Assembly (NCBI GenBank): GCA_037953745.1
Contig: JBAKBP010007930.1
Coordinates: 1-64,000 of the forward strand
Reading direction: 5' to 3'
Source of the DNA: Lithodes maja
Taxonomy: Eukaryota > Arthropoda > Malacostraca > Decapoda > Lithodidae
Length of the DNA: 64,000 nt
The position numbers and the translations under genes are program-made. The number at the start of each line of letters is the position of its first letter. Position 1 is the stretch's first letter. Below, piece by piece: positions 17,938 through 27,682 of the stretch. The notes beneath the pieces are model-generated. The model made no database searches and was not told the DNA's origin. It saw only the letters and a program-made list of their open reading frames with translations.

Positions 17938-20818
17938 GTTCTCCGGGTCGGTCTCCTCCTTGTTCTCCTTCTCGCCTCGCCGACCGGGTCGCTCACCTCA
18001 TCTCGGGGGCTCCCACAGGTTGTTTTCGCCCTTGCGCCCTTCGCTGGCCGCGAGGGACGTGGGGGCGGAAGATTGCACGGAGGGGTCTAACCTGGAGATG
18101 GAAGTCCAGACCCCCACTCAGCTCTTGTCAACGAAGCCGGCCTGTCTCTTCGGAGGTGGCCGCCGTGATTACGTCCATGCACGAGCAGGGAATCGTCAAG
18201 GAGGTGAAAGCCGGTCACCCGGTTTTCCTCTCCCGTGTATTTCTGGTACCGAAGAAGGACTGCGACGCGATGCGACCGGTGGTGGATCTGTCGGCCCTCA
18301 ACGGGCACATCGTGAACACGTGATTTCGGATGCTAACGGTACACCAGGTACGACTGGCCCTGCGGCCTCTGTCGTGGGTAGTGTCGCTGGACCTCAAGGA
18401 TGCGTATTGGCACGTCCCTATACATCCTCGTTTCCAGCGATTCTTGGCCGTTCGGACTTCCGATCGCGTGTTCATGTTCGACAGGCTTCCCTTCGGTCTC
18501 AACATCGCGCCGCGGATCTTCTCGAAACTGGTGAAGCAGGCTCTGGATCCTCTCCTCAGGGGCGGCCTCCAGATCCTGTTTTACTTGGACGACTGGTTGA
18601 TAGTTTCAGACACCCTAGAACACTGCGTTCGCGACACCCTCACGGTAGTTCGACACATCACACAGTTAGGGTTCAACATAAACATTCCCAAGTCCCGCCT
18701 GACCCCGTCGCGTGTCGTGACGTGGGTTGGTCTCGAATGGGATCTGACCAACGCTACGGTTACCCAGAGTCAGCCAAACGCGGTGAAACTTCGCAGGAAG
18801 GTCTTCGCCGTGTTGCACTCGGTCTCCCTCACGAGGAGGATCTGGGACTCGTTAGTGGGTTCCCTGAATTGGGCTGCTCTGACCATTCCCTTAGGGAGGC
18901 TCAGGCTGCGCCGCCTAATCCTCATGGGCAACAGGGTGTTTCCGTTGGTCCCTATGGATCGGCTCATGCCGATCCCGCGTTCCATTCACAGACACTTAGG
19001 ACACTGGGTTGCTCGGGGCACGCTCTCTGCGGCTGTGCCCTGGACCGCCCCCCCGCCGACGATCTGGGTGGATACAGATGCGTCGAGCGAGGTGGGGTGG
19101 GGTTACCAATCCACCCTGGGACATCAACTACACGGCAGATGGGTGGGACACACACACCTACACATCCATGCCCTCGAACTCTTGGTTCCCTTGTTCTTCC
19201 TGCGGGACCACGCGCTGGCCCTTCGGGGTCTGTCGGTGGCCTTCAGGATGGACAATCAGACAGCTGTCCACTGTATCCAAAAGCAGGGGTCCTCCAGGTC
19301 TTTGACTCTGTTGGGGATCTCCGAGAAGTTGTTCTTCCTCGCGAACCGACACAACATCTCCCTGCACGCCTCCTACCTGCCCGGGTCTGCCAACCTGTGG
19401 GCGGACACCCTGTCGCGAGGACAGGGCGTTCTTGTAGAATGGGCGATGAAACAGACTGTATTCGACGACCTAGCGGCTTCCTGGGGTGTTCCGGAGGTCG
19501 ACTTGTTCGCATCGACGGAGACGCGCAAGTTGCCTCGGTACCTATCCCTCCGGACTCGTACTCCGGAGGGGGGTCCGGACGCTTTCATGGAAGACTGGAG
19601 CAGGTGGCAGTCGATATACATATTTCCGCCACCAGACGCACTGTTGATGTGCACAGTCCTCGCGAGGCTGCGGCTGTACCGCGGCAGAGTCTGGCTCATA
19701 GCGCCTCTGTGGCCGGCCCAGGCTTGGTACTCCCAGTTGAAGCGGTGGTGCCCGAGTCCGGTCCCTCTCCCTCTCTCACACTTCCACTTGAGCCAGGTTG
19801 GCGACCTACGGACCTCGTTGGCCTTCGCATCGTGGATGTTCGTGAGGCACGGTGGCTCCCAGTCCACGGACGGGACCTGACTGACTTCCTGAAGCGTTCA
19901 TGGACGACTTCGACTTGGGGGACTTACGAGTCCCACTGGAAGTCTTTTACTAGGTGGATACAGGACACTCGCCAGACTGTTAGCTCTCCTTCCCTCGTCC
20001 TACACTACTTGTTTCACCTCTTCCGTACACGTCGCTTTCAGGTCAACACTATACGTAACCACTTGTCTGCCATCCGGGAGGTCTTTGAGTCCGTCACTGG
20101 GCTGGTCGTTCCTCCGAAGGAGCTGGATTCCTTCATGAAGGCTGCCTTCCGGGAGCGACCCCCTCCGCGCCAGATCCCTCCTCAGTGGGATCTGGGGCGT
20201 GCTCTGGACCTTCTGGCTTCACACACATATACACGGGACACTACACCGGTTCAGTTGCTGGAGCGTACACTCTTCCTTGTCGCTCTGGCCACTGGGGATA
20301 GGGTGTCTGAACTAGCTGCCATGTCACGGTCCCAGGAATGCATGCGATTCTCCCCGTCATTGAATGTCGTCACGTTGGCCCTCTCCCCTCATTTTGTTGC
20401 CAAGAATGAGAGAGAGACCCACGTTTTTAAGCCTTTCACCATCCAGGCTTTAAAACGTGGGCATACTCACCATGTATTGTGCCCGGTGCAGGCCTTGCAC
20501 TCTTATGTTGAGTCTGTGGCTCCGACTTCGGGGACTGCTGTGTGGGTGTCTCCTCGGACTGGTGGGAGGCTTTCGAAGGTACAGATAGGACGCCACATTT
20601 GTCGGGTTATTCGTGCCAGTAACCCTGCTTGTCGGGGTTCTGCGCACGATGTGCGGTCCTTTGCTGCCTCCTTACGGTTCCTGCAGACTCGTTCGTTGCC
20701 TGACGTCGCCTCGGCAGGTTTGTGGTCGTCTATCAATACCTTCATCTCCTCCTACCTCTCCATGTCCATTGTTAGACCCCCTCGGCCTGTGATAGCTCTC
20801 GGGCGTCGTGTTTCCTAG
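17537..20818 (+). CDS. Tyrosine recombinase frame of the DIRS element
   Basis: The frame is open for 1093 codons, but only the part from about 19811 is recognisable. Before that it mostly runs across Gag and RT in a different frame. From there come an SAM-like N-domain (SWTTSTWGTYESHWKSF), then the catalytic set: Arg in ATGDRVSEL (about 20290), HDVRS as HxxR (about 20644) and Tyr in FISSYLS (about 20753). It would recombine circular element DNA into the genome in place of an integrase. No damage is seen in the recombinase part. The true start is uncertain. Confidence 0.8.
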   Translation: MLGNATLLCQRTLLTTRKDALCRDQGLRSPVLLPVLLGVLVPLLLPRKGAGKGSCRLERRFRLALLLLLPFIPAEKGLASLPLPAALRRGPTHDGQGMGCPALFGEVGGVEVVNEGLMTARTVPGDPPRQKMCRFSGSVSSLFSFSPRRPGRSPHLGGSHRLFSPLRPSLAARDVGAEDCTEGSNLEMEVQTPTQLLSTKPACLFGGGRRDYVHARAGNRQGGESRSPGFPLPCISGTEEGLRRDATGGGSVGPQRAHREHVISDANGTPGTTGPAASVVGSVAGPQGCVLARPYTSSFPAILGRSDFRSRVHVRQASLRSQHRAADLLETGEAGSGSSPQGRPPDPVLLGRLVDSFRHPRTLRSRHPHGSSTHHTVRVQHKHSQVPPDPVACRDVGWSRMGSDQRYGYPESAKRGETSQEGLRRVALGLPHEEDLGLVSGFPELGCSDHSLREAQAAPPNPHGQQGVSVGPYGSAHADPAFHSQTLRTLGCSGHALCGCALDRPPADDLGGYRCVERGGVGLPIHPGTSTTRQMGGTHTPTHPCPRTLGSLVLPAGPRAGPSGSVGGLQDGQSDSCPLYPKAGVLQVFDSVGDLREVVLPREPTQHLPARLLPARVCQPVGGHPVARTGRSCRMGDETDCIRRPSGFLGCSGGRLVRIDGDAQVASVPIPPDSYSGGGSGRFHGRLEQVAVDIHISATRRTVDVHSPREAAAVPRQSLAHSASVAGPGLVLPVEAVVPESGPSPSLTLPLEPGWRPTDLVGLRIVDVREARWLPVHGRDLTDFLKRSWTTSTWGTYESHWKSFTRWIQDTRQTVSSPSLVLHYLFHLFRTRRFQVNTIRNHLSAIREVFESVTGLVVPPKELDSFMKAAFRERPPPRQIPPQWDLGRALDLLASHTYTRDTTPVQLLERTLFLVALATGDRVSELAAMSRSQECMRFSPSLNVVTLALSPHFVAKNERETHVFKPFTIQALKRGHTHHVLCPVQALHSYVESVAPTSGTAVWVSPRTGGRLSKVQIGRHICRVIRASNPACRGSAHDVRSFAASLRFLQTRSLPDVASAGLWSSINTFISSYLSMSIVRPPRPVIALGRRVS
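18153..19880 (+). pseudogene. DIRS reverse transcriptase/RNase H, one in-frame stop
   Basis: The frame reads VFLVPKKDCDAMRPVVDLSA, then meets TGA at 18321-18323, then continues FRMLTVHQVRLALRPLSW and SLDLKDAYWHVPIHP. FYLDDWL (about 18580) is the RT active site; LPFGLNIAPRIFSKL precedes it. RNase H follows with DTDASSEVGWGYQ (about 19072), the Glu in HALELL and MDNQTAV. The stop interrupts the N-terminal fingers, so full RT needs readthrough or is lost. The open part alone is 18330-19880. Confidence 0.82.
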
Positions 20819-21255
20819 AGCTCTTGCGAGGTTGCCTGGTCTTCCCCCCTTGTCACTCTTTCTTTTCCTTTGTTTTCTTTGCAAAAGGGGGGGGGGGGGG
20901 GAGTACGGGTTTGCAACACTGGATTACAAGTTTGGGATTATGTTATATGTATACAGTACATAAGTGTTTTTGCCTCCTTGAAAATGGTGTTTTCAGTTTG
21001 TGTTCCTTGTTTTTGTTCAATTGGAAGAAAAGGGATTTTATGTACAGTGCTTTTTGGTTTAAGACAAGTCTATGATTTTGCATTAATATGAATGACGGGC
21101 ACGTGTTAAAACTGCTCTTTTTAGCTACTCCTCAGTTTTTCACGCTTTATTAAACTCTCTTGTTTACCTTGTGTTTATTTGTCATTCATACTTTTGTCTT
21201 ATGCATTGGTTTTTTGGTATGTTGGGCTTGGATGTCCTCCTCCTATTTGTTATGC

Positions 21256-21357
21256 AGCCTTGACGTTGGATTTGCCAAGACTACTAACAAATTGGGAGGT
21301 TTGACGTACCTCCCAACCTACCAAATAGGAAAACCTACTATTTGGTAGTAGTCTTGG
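21256..21357. repeat. Internal complementary region of the DIRS element
   Basis: Bases 21256-21291 are the reverse complement of the left tip 13326-13361, and 21293 to about 21357 the reverse complement of the right tip 21715-21779. They are joined tip to tip with one extra base. This is the template arrangement proposed for closing DIRS circles, and it fixes both element ends. Confidence 0.9.
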
Positions 21358-21412
21358 AAAATCCAACGTACATAATACCCTCCCTCACTCCGGACCCCTG
21401 CCCATCCGCGTT

Positions 21413-21780
21413 CTTCTGCTGGCGTGAGATGTGATAACAAGAGAGGGTCATTTATGCGCACGTTCGACAGGGATCGGCGCATGACGGAACACGGTATGGG
21501 CCTTGAGCGGTAACTAAGGTAAACCCCTTTTTCTTCTCTTCTATGCTTTTTTCACCTTCGGTGGTAGTTTTGGTTAATGTACAACGTCTCCTAGAGCAAG
21601 ATAAGGAGTAGACTCTAGACGTTTTCTTTTTAACCGCGGTTGGAATGACGACATAGCAGTCAAATTAGACAAGTCGTCATTGCAATTAGGTTAATAGCCT
21701 TGACGTTGGATTTGCCAAGACTACTACCAAATAGTAGGTTTTCCTATTTGGTAGGTTGGGAGGTACGTCAAACCTCCCAG
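21413..21780 (-). repeat. Right inverted terminal repeat and right tip of the DIRS element
   Basis: Reverse complement of the left repeat up to about 21724, then a right-tip extension (about 56 bases, ending ...AACCTCCCAG) present elsewhere only in the internal complementary region. Host RTE-A sequence resumes at 21781. Confidence 0.85.
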
Positions 21781-22480
21781 TGTGGAGTGACTTATAGAGA
21801 CAGATTGAGGAATGAAGAGATACGTAGGAGAGTGGTAGAGCAGGAATCTTTGTCGGCCAGAGTGGACAGAAGGGTGCTGTGCTGGTATGGACATGTTGAT
21901 CAAATGGAAGATGAAAGGCTTACAAAAAGAATATGTGAGTCAGATACAAGGGGAGGTAGAGGGGTAGGAAGGCCTTCATTGAGATGGAGATAATGTGTAG
22001 TACAAGCGTTGGGAGATAGAGGAATGACTAAAGATCGGGCAAGAGAAGTGGTAATTTTATAGGAATGAATGGAGAATGCTTGTGGATGGATGAGTGATAA
22101 CGCGGTCGTTTGGGAGAGGGGGTTGGGCGCCAGTTGGGCTAGATAATAGTCCATCTGGCGCCTGGCCCTGGGAGCCGGTTTACATGAAGGGTTATGCCTG
22201 GAGGCGAGGTGGGCGGGCTTGTGGTGGTAAGGCTTCGCTGTGTGTCTGCCTGCTGAGGTCAGAACCTCTCCAGGAGGTCGGGGGAGAGCTGGAGTGCCCT
22301 TAGTGATCCCTGGTCTCTGGGTTTTTTCCTGGGTGACCTAGATGTGTGAGAATTTGGGTTTTGTATTTTGTGTTGTGTTGTCCCTGTTTGTGCTCTGTCT
22401 CGAGTCAGCCACCCTCAGCAATGGGGTATGTGCCTGAGTATATACATAGCCTACATTAAACTATTTCATTTAGATTAGGG
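21781..22480 (+). mobile_element. RTE-A 3' end: RT C-terminus, 3' UTR and tail
   Basis: Codons CGVTYRDRLRNEEIRRRVVE and CWYGHVDQMEDERLTKR finish the RT region to about 21990. A 3' UTR with 'ggagccggtttacatgaagggt', 'gatccctggtctctgggt' and 'ctctgtctcgagtcagccacc' follows, and then the tail 'aatggggtatgtgcctgagtatata'. The same UTR or tail recurs at 1248, 26396, 27615, 39200 and 42880. Confidence 0.7.
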
Positions 22481-22499
22481 TATGTACAGTATATACAAG

Positions 22500-22622
22500 T
22501 CAGAGGTTAAATTGAGTTAGTCTTTACCCTTAAAAATCCCACAGATCCTTCCTAAGCTGTATACAATCGTCTAATGATGGCCAGAAGAAACTATCAAAAC
22601 ACGTCATGATCTTCAAGGGGTT
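22500..22622. repeat. Family Y MITE, right half
   Basis: 'gatccttcctaagctgtatacaatcgtctaatgatggccagaag' and the end 'cttcaaggggttaa' match the Y right arm. The TTAA at 22619-22622 abuts the CR1-like fragment. Confidence 0.55.
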
Positions 22623-23990
22623 AATGCACCCCAATTTTGACGCCACCAGAAGTACTGCAGGGAGAGTAAGAGGAAAACTACTGGATTGGATGAAAAGTTA
22701 TCTGCAGGGCAGAGCCATGCGAACAACGATTAGGGGTGAAGTTTCACAATGGGTAGAAATCAAGAGTGGTGTGCCCCAGGGATCAGTACTGGCCCCATTG
22801 ATGTTCTTGATTTATGTTAATGACATGACCAACAGAGTTGATGCATATATGAACATGTTTGCAGATGACGCCAAACTTATGAAACACATAATCAACAAAA
22901 ACAGTTGTGCAGAGTTACAATGAGACCTAGACAGAATCCATAACTGGAGTAAAACATTGGAGATTAGTTTCTTACAGTAATGGAATTACAGATTACAGTT
23001 TCTTACAGTAATGGAATTCAATGCCAAAAAGTGTCGCATCTCAGAAATGGGGAAGAGTGGCAGAAGACCAAATGGAAGTTATAGGTTGACAAATGAGGAA
23101 ATGAGGAAATCAGCAAGGCAAGCATGGAAAAGGACCTAGGAGTGATTATCCAAGAAAATGTACCCCCTGAGAAGGACATCAATCATATAGTTGGAGCAAC
23201 ATATAGATTAATAAGAATGAGAGTAGCATTCAATTATTTGGATGAAAGCATGCTAACCCAGATAATCACATCCATGATCAGACCTAGATTGGAATATGCA
23301 GCGGTAGTATGGTCGCCCCATCTAAAAAAAAAAACATAAACAAATTGGATAAAGTACAACGAATAGCAACCAGACTGATCCCAGAACTAAAGGACCTACA
23401 TTACCCTGAAAGACTAGAAAGATTAGGGCTTCCCATGCTAGAGGAGAGAAGAATTCAAGGAGACCTGATAGCAATGTATAGATGCATGAGAGGGTTCGAG
23501 AGACTCGATAAGGAGGATTTTATTAGGCTGGACGATGGAAGAACCAGTATACTGTATGTATAAAATAAGAAAGGAGAGGTGCAAGTCCAATGTGAAAAAG
23601 TTTAGCTTTCCGTATAGAACGATAGATAGGTGGAACCCTTGCCCCTCAACTTTCTCTTCATAATTGCTGAGGGGCACAGGGCCCTGGGTGGGGCTTTGGT
23701 TTCCCGGGCGTTTCTGCACCCTCCTCAGCTCCCCGCCATGGAGTGGCTTCGGTCACCCAGGCTTTATTGTGGTCGGCAGGGAGGGTTCTGTGGGGGCGCT
23801 CGGTTATGGCCTTGGAATTGCTCGGGGCCTTGGGGCTGTTCGGCCAGGCAGCTTGGGGAACAACAACAACAACAACAACAACAACTTAAGTGCAGAGATT
23901 GTAGAAGCAAGAAATATCCACAAATTAAAAGTAAACTGGATAGGCAATAGAAACTGAGACAGGACAATACGAGCGTACCTCAATTCCTGT
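22623..23990 (+). mobile_element. CR1-like non-LTR fragment (degenerate RT) with nested S-C
   Basis: RT motifs include GVPQGSVLAPLMFLIYVNDM and MFADDAKL (22780-22880, active-site FADD). After stops and frameshifts come EKDLGVIIQENVPPEKDI, RPRLEYAAVVWSPH, KLDKVQRIATRLIPEL and RIQGDLIAMYRCM. The C-terminal segment DRWN...LSAEIVEARNIHKLK is split by S-C. The EN domain is missing (5' truncation). It is a relic, distinct from the CR1-like element at 29239-37886. Confidence 0.75.
23637..23885 (+). mobile_element. Short AAC-tailed retroelement S, copy C
   Basis: It begins 'ccttgcccctcaactttc', matches the 3' 240 bases of S-A and S-B, and ends in eight AAC units. Removing it joins codons tgg-aac with tta-agt-gca-gag, the expected W-N-L-S-A-E order of the CR1-like C-terminus, so the boundaries are known to within a few bases. 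Confidence 0.7.
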
Positions 23991-24084
23991 AAACTACAAA
24001 TAGGTGAATACACAGATCTTAAACACTCCAACCATCAAGACAGTTAAAGGTTAAGAACATGACAGGGCTAGGGGGTGCACTTGT

Positions 24085-24235
24085 TACAGGGAATTTAATA
24101 GACATTTGCCATGAATTGCTAAACCTGAGTGTCCAAACTCTTGACGTCTACCAATGGCACAGGGGAGGATCGAGCTGCCGACCCTTTGATCAGCAGCCAG
24201 ATGCACTACCGACCATACCACAGCCCATGGCAGTC
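24085..24235 (-). mobile_element. tRNA-like SINE T1
   Basis: On the minus strand TGGTCGGTAGTGC (24215-24203) fits a pol III A box and GGCAGCTCGATCC (24180-24168) a B box, in tRNA-like spacing. The text between resembles a tRNA-derived SINE head. Its 3' end is not resolved. Confidence 0.5.
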
Positions 24236-25490
24236 TAAGGTTTGTTTAACCAGGTGAATTTGCACTTACTCGCTTTGGGCTAGAGCATTTTATTTCAAGC
24301 AAATTATCTGATGGTGCTGTGTAATATGCTTCCTGTGTTTGCTTGTGCAACAAAAAGAATGTTATTTGGATACAGTAACCAATCACTTCTAAGTACTGTT
24401 CTCAAGGCCAAAGCATCCTCGTGCAATTTTGTTTTTTCAAGCTAAAATAAAAAAGACTATAGTCACTAGATTTTGCAAGGGAACCACTTTTGGAAAACTT
24501 ATTATGATGCCAAAACTGAACAAAATAAGTAATACAAATATCTTGTACAGTATTGGGTAATAGCATTGTATCTTTTCATTTTTATTACATTTACACATAG
24601 AATAATTAGTTCCAAATGTATTACTGATATTAGTTTTGATGGTCTTCATATTATTTGATGAAATATTTGTAAACTGTAGACATACGTAAACTACAGTACT
24701 GTACTTTAAAATGTAAAACTTGCAAACTAAACAAACCAAAATTGGGACAAGGACAATATAAAGTCAAATTAAATTACCAAAATCGCTATGTGGAAACAAC
24801 GCTTACTAAAATGAAAATTATTAAATAAAATAACACAATCCACCACATAGGGTGTACATTACTACATGAGCAAGTTAATCTGTTTCCCAAGCAAACTAAT
24901 CGCACATATAACAACGCACTATCGTCACGTTAAAGGAAGTAGTAAAGTTTGGGTAGTCCGGGACGTTCTGGCAAATTTTACTAAACTCTGCATGAATAAA
25001 GAAACTACATGTTAAATGTCAAAATATTATTTAAAATCAAATTTGCAACATGACAAGACATTAACAATAGTACAAAATACAAATATTGATAAGATATCTA
25101 TACTATTACAAAATAATATATAAAATACAGTACAGCACTCACTAACGATAGTGCTATCGGGTAGGTACCTGTAAGCATAGCATGCCTCAAGTGACCCCTA
25201 TCAATAACTACCCTACAAATAACCTACATTTATAGCACAAATAAACTAAGGAAATCGCAAAAGTAAGCAATTGATACTATCGACAATGAATACATATAAT
25301 ATAAAGACAAATAATTGCAAAATATGAAGTAACAACAGATTTAAACAAAGAGTACTCTTTTAACAAGAACAATCAATTTAAAAAATCATCAATATTAATA
25401 TTAATAATAGAAAAAGAAAAAAGATAAACAATAAATACAGACAAAAAACAATAAATACAGACAAAAAGTAAGCAGAGGTTATACAAGCAA
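24236..25490. other. AT-rich intron stretch without a gene; contains repeat Z1 (24703-24805)
   Basis: No P450 exon, RT or conserved frame can be read on either strand. The only recognisable unit is a Z repeat (gtaaaacttgcaaa...atcgctatgtggaaacaacgc), which extends into sequence resembling the intron 3' of exon 5. Two 20-base direct repeats (acaaaaaacaataaatacag) occur near 25440. Confidence 0.5.
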
Positions 25491-25497
25491 CTTCAAG

Positions 25498-26322
25498 TTA
25501 AAAATGATTGATGTCAAATTTTAGAATACAGTCACAATAATTGACCCTAAAAAGATTAAATTTATGGAACAATTTACTTGCCTCAAAACCTCTGTCCACT
25601 AAGAGTCTGTATAGTAACCTAGCTCTAGCCCAAAAGTCATCTACTTTAGTGCAGATTTTACAAAATCTTATTAATTGAGAATACAAACAATTATAAGTTA
25701 TTTTACTATCGATATTACTACTAGGGAAAGGAAAGTTTATTACGTTAAAATTAAAATCAACTTTGTGATATACTTTAAGTGCACTGTTCATTAACAATAT
25801 ATTTATATCAAGAAAATTTTCAACTTTATAATTTACGTTACATTGTGTGAGGGGAATAGAATTAGGGTAAATAAGTTTAGCAACTTGATTAAAATTTAAC
25901 AAATTGCAAACGAGAATATAATCAATATATCTACTATTATTACTTACCAATTTAGCAAGTGCTAATTTTTCTGGGATTTTATTTTTCTTGCTACTGTCAA
26001 CTAAGTCTTTTATATATTTAAATTCTAAAGCAAGCAAGAATAAGTCTGCGATTAAAGGGCTAGCATTTCCACCCATAGGAATTCCTAATATTTGTTTGAA
26101 AATGTACGGCCCGAATCTAACATAAGTATTGAAAAGGAGGAATTTAAGGGCATCTTTAAGTTTAGTTCTATCAAAATATACAGAACTAGTGGGAGTAGAG
26201 CTAAGTGATGCATTATTAAAATATGTATAAACATTTATGAAATAATTACCATTCCTAACGAACCTGTCAAAATGCAAATCTATAATAAAGCAAAGCTCTG
26301 AATATACTAAATCTAAAGGCAA
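25498..26322 (-). pseudogene. Reverse-transcriptase-like fragment with altered active site
   Basis: This 274-codon open frame has KQILGIPMGGNASPLIADLF and SRYIDYILVCN. The first resembles the GIPMG...ADLF motif of an invertebrate RT group that I cannot place securely (Penelope-like or unclassified). The second is where Y-x-D-D is expected, and it reads YIDY. Further matches to that group are NVINFPFPSS and LIRFCKICTKVDDF. The N-terminal third is missing or beyond the frame start. Frame open but catalytic Asp replaced: probably a dead copy. Confidence 0.6.
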
Positions 26323-26395
26323 ATTGGTATATATATACGCTTATTGGTATTCTTATACGATTGACATTACTGCACTACAAAATGTTGGCTCAGGG

Positions 26396-26530
26396 TCTAA
26401 TTCTGGGTGACCTAGATATGTGGGAATTTTTAAAATATATTAGTTTTGTTGTTTCTGTTCGTGCTCCATCTCGAGTCAGCATCCCGCAGCAATGAGGTAC
26501 CGGGTATGTGCCTTAGTATACTCGGATGCC
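26396..26530 (+). mobile_element. RTE-A 3' end fragment
   Basis: 'ctgggtgacctagatatgtggga', 'ctccatctcgagtcagca' and 'gggtatgtgccttagtata' match the RTE-A 3' UTR and tail. Only about 130 bases are present (5' truncation). Confidence 0.6.
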
Positions 26531-27099
26531 ATAGTCTCTAGCCCACTCATATAAGTTTGTGGACTTCACACATTTCTAATTATGGAAGTACAGTATAATT
26601 ATCTCGGCAACAAATTGAAGAAAATATTTTTCTTTATATCAACTACAAAACAATAAACTGTATATAGTACTGTTTATTGAAAAGCAAGTTCTATCCATAA
26701 ATCTATCCAGAGCTAAAATTGCATAACAAAAATATAGACCAAATTGCCTAATATATATACAGTAGAGTCTTGTTATGGTGCTGTCTTTTTGTAACACTGT
26801 TAAGGCTGGTGTGGTTGCAGATACTGCAGGTGCAAGTGCTGAAGGGGGACTCTGTTGGGTCTTGCTGAGGCACGGTTAGCACTATAGGCTACCAACATCA
26901 GTCACAGCAATGACTTGGTGGGGCAGTGCTGTGGTGGGACTTTATTGTACTACAGTATACTCCAACTACTGAAAGGCAACCCCGTCTGAGCCGTTACAAT
27001 GCATGTAATGGAAAAATGACGGTAAACCATTGTATGTACAGTATAGGGGGTCCATGAATTCTCATGAGTGGGCTAGAGACTACATGACATCCGAGTGTA
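26517..27099. mobile_element. MITE with ~40-bp terminal inverted repeats
   Basis: The left end 'actcggatgccatagtctctagcccactcat' is the imperfect reverse complement of the right end 'atgagtgggctagagactacatgacatccgagt' at about 27065-27099. The interior of about 500 bp has no frame. The target duplication cannot be settled (possibly TA). Confidence 0.55.
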
Positions 27100-27111
27100 C
27101 AGTAGGCTACA

Positions 27112-27172
27112 TACATACATACATACATACATACATACATACATACATACTACATACATACAGTACATACAT
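27112..27172. repeat. (ACAT)n microsatellite
   Basis: About 14 tandem acat units with one interruption. Confidence 0.9.
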
Positions 27173-27217
27173 ACTCAATGTGATTTAAAACATCAATACC
27201 GCAAAGTAACCTTCAAT

Positions 27218-27318
27218 TATAATGTAAAACTTGCAAAATAAACAAACCAAAACTTGGACGAACACAATAAAAAGACAAAACAACTTATCAATATCGCTAT
27301 GTGGAAACAACGCTTAAG
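27218..27318 (+). repeat. Dispersed repeat Z2
   Basis: 'aattataatgtaaaacttgc...tatcgctatgtggaaacaacgc'. One of five copies (others near 24703, 28054, 38500 and 40106), all in the same orientation. It lies 47 bp beyond the exon 5 donor. Confidence 0.6.
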
Positions 27319-27365
27319 CAAAATTATAATTTATAATTAATAGAACACAATCTATTAATACCTAC

Positions 27366-27565
27366 CTTGAAGTATGTAACAAATTTATCCTTGGTTCTCT
27401 CTACGATGTCACCTTGGAACATCCACTCAGCCAGGCTCTTGGGTAAGATATTGAGGATCCAAGGCATAAAGTCCAGAATTGCGATGTTGTTGAATGAAGC
27501 AATAAATTCATTAAATATTTCATCAAACTCCTTTAACTCGATATCATTGATGTCAAACTGGTGGC
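27366..27565 (-). CDS. P450 exon 5
   Basis: 200 nt, bounded by CCCTCTTTCAG and GTAGGT. It takes one base from exon 4 and leaves in phase 0. It encodes HQFDINDIELKEFDEIFNEF and then FMPWILNILPKSLAEW, matching the F-G region of clan-2 P450s where the channel entrance and substrate contacts form. A 624-bp intron separates it from exon 4; the next intron spans 26.2 kb. Confidence 0.87.
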
Positions 27566-27614
27566 CTGAAAGAGGGAATTAGAATAAGTAATAAAAACAA
27601 AATAATAATAATAA

Positions 27615-27682
27615 TATAAATGGGGTATGTGCCTGAGTATATAGATAGATAGATACCGGTAGATAGATAGATAGATAGAACA
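27615..27682 (+). repeat. RTE-A tail with (TAGA)n
   Basis: 'aatggggtatgtgcctgagtatatagatagatagat' is the minimal RTE-A 3' terminus followed by TAGA units. It is an extreme 5' truncation in intron 4. Confidence 0.65.

Larger units (their letters stand above)
13326..21780 (+). mobile_element. DIRS-like tyrosine-recombinase retrotransposon (8455 bp)
   Basis: Inverted terminal repeats of about 300 bp, an internal complementary region near the 3' end, and Gag, RT/RNase H and tyrosine-recombinase frames that overlap define a DIRS element. It sits inside RTE-A: host codons end at 13325 (agtata) and resume at 21781 (tgtggag) without a clear target duplication, as expected for recombinase-mediated integration of a circle. 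One in-frame stop in the RT frame (18321) suggests this copy is recently inactivated. Confidence 0.9.
2456..22480 (+). mobile_element. RTE-like non-LTR retrotransposon RTE-A, in three pieces around nested insertions
   Basis: Reverse-transcriptase segments in one orientation lie at 2456-2732, 12845-13325 and 21781-22480. Piece 1 has the VGLQQGCVMSP region, piece 2 starts with NQLLFADDTVLVAD (catalytic FADD) and KSKVMVC, and piece 3 has CGVTYRDRLRNEEI and WYGHV. The sequence is continuous across both gaps: TTGGGAGTTG is duplicated at 2723-2732 and 12845-12854, and the codons for LRSI resume as CGVT at 21781. Many stops make it a pseudogene. The 3' UTR ends in the tail 'aatggggtatgtgcctgagtatata'. 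It is assigned to RTE-like by wording only. Confidence 0.75.

Noticed and set aside
24437..24739. 100-codon minus-strand frame tested as a P450 exon
   Set aside because: Hydrophobic, AT-driven text with no P450 landmark and no fit to the phase 0 junction after exon 5; exon 6 at 1192 fits instead.
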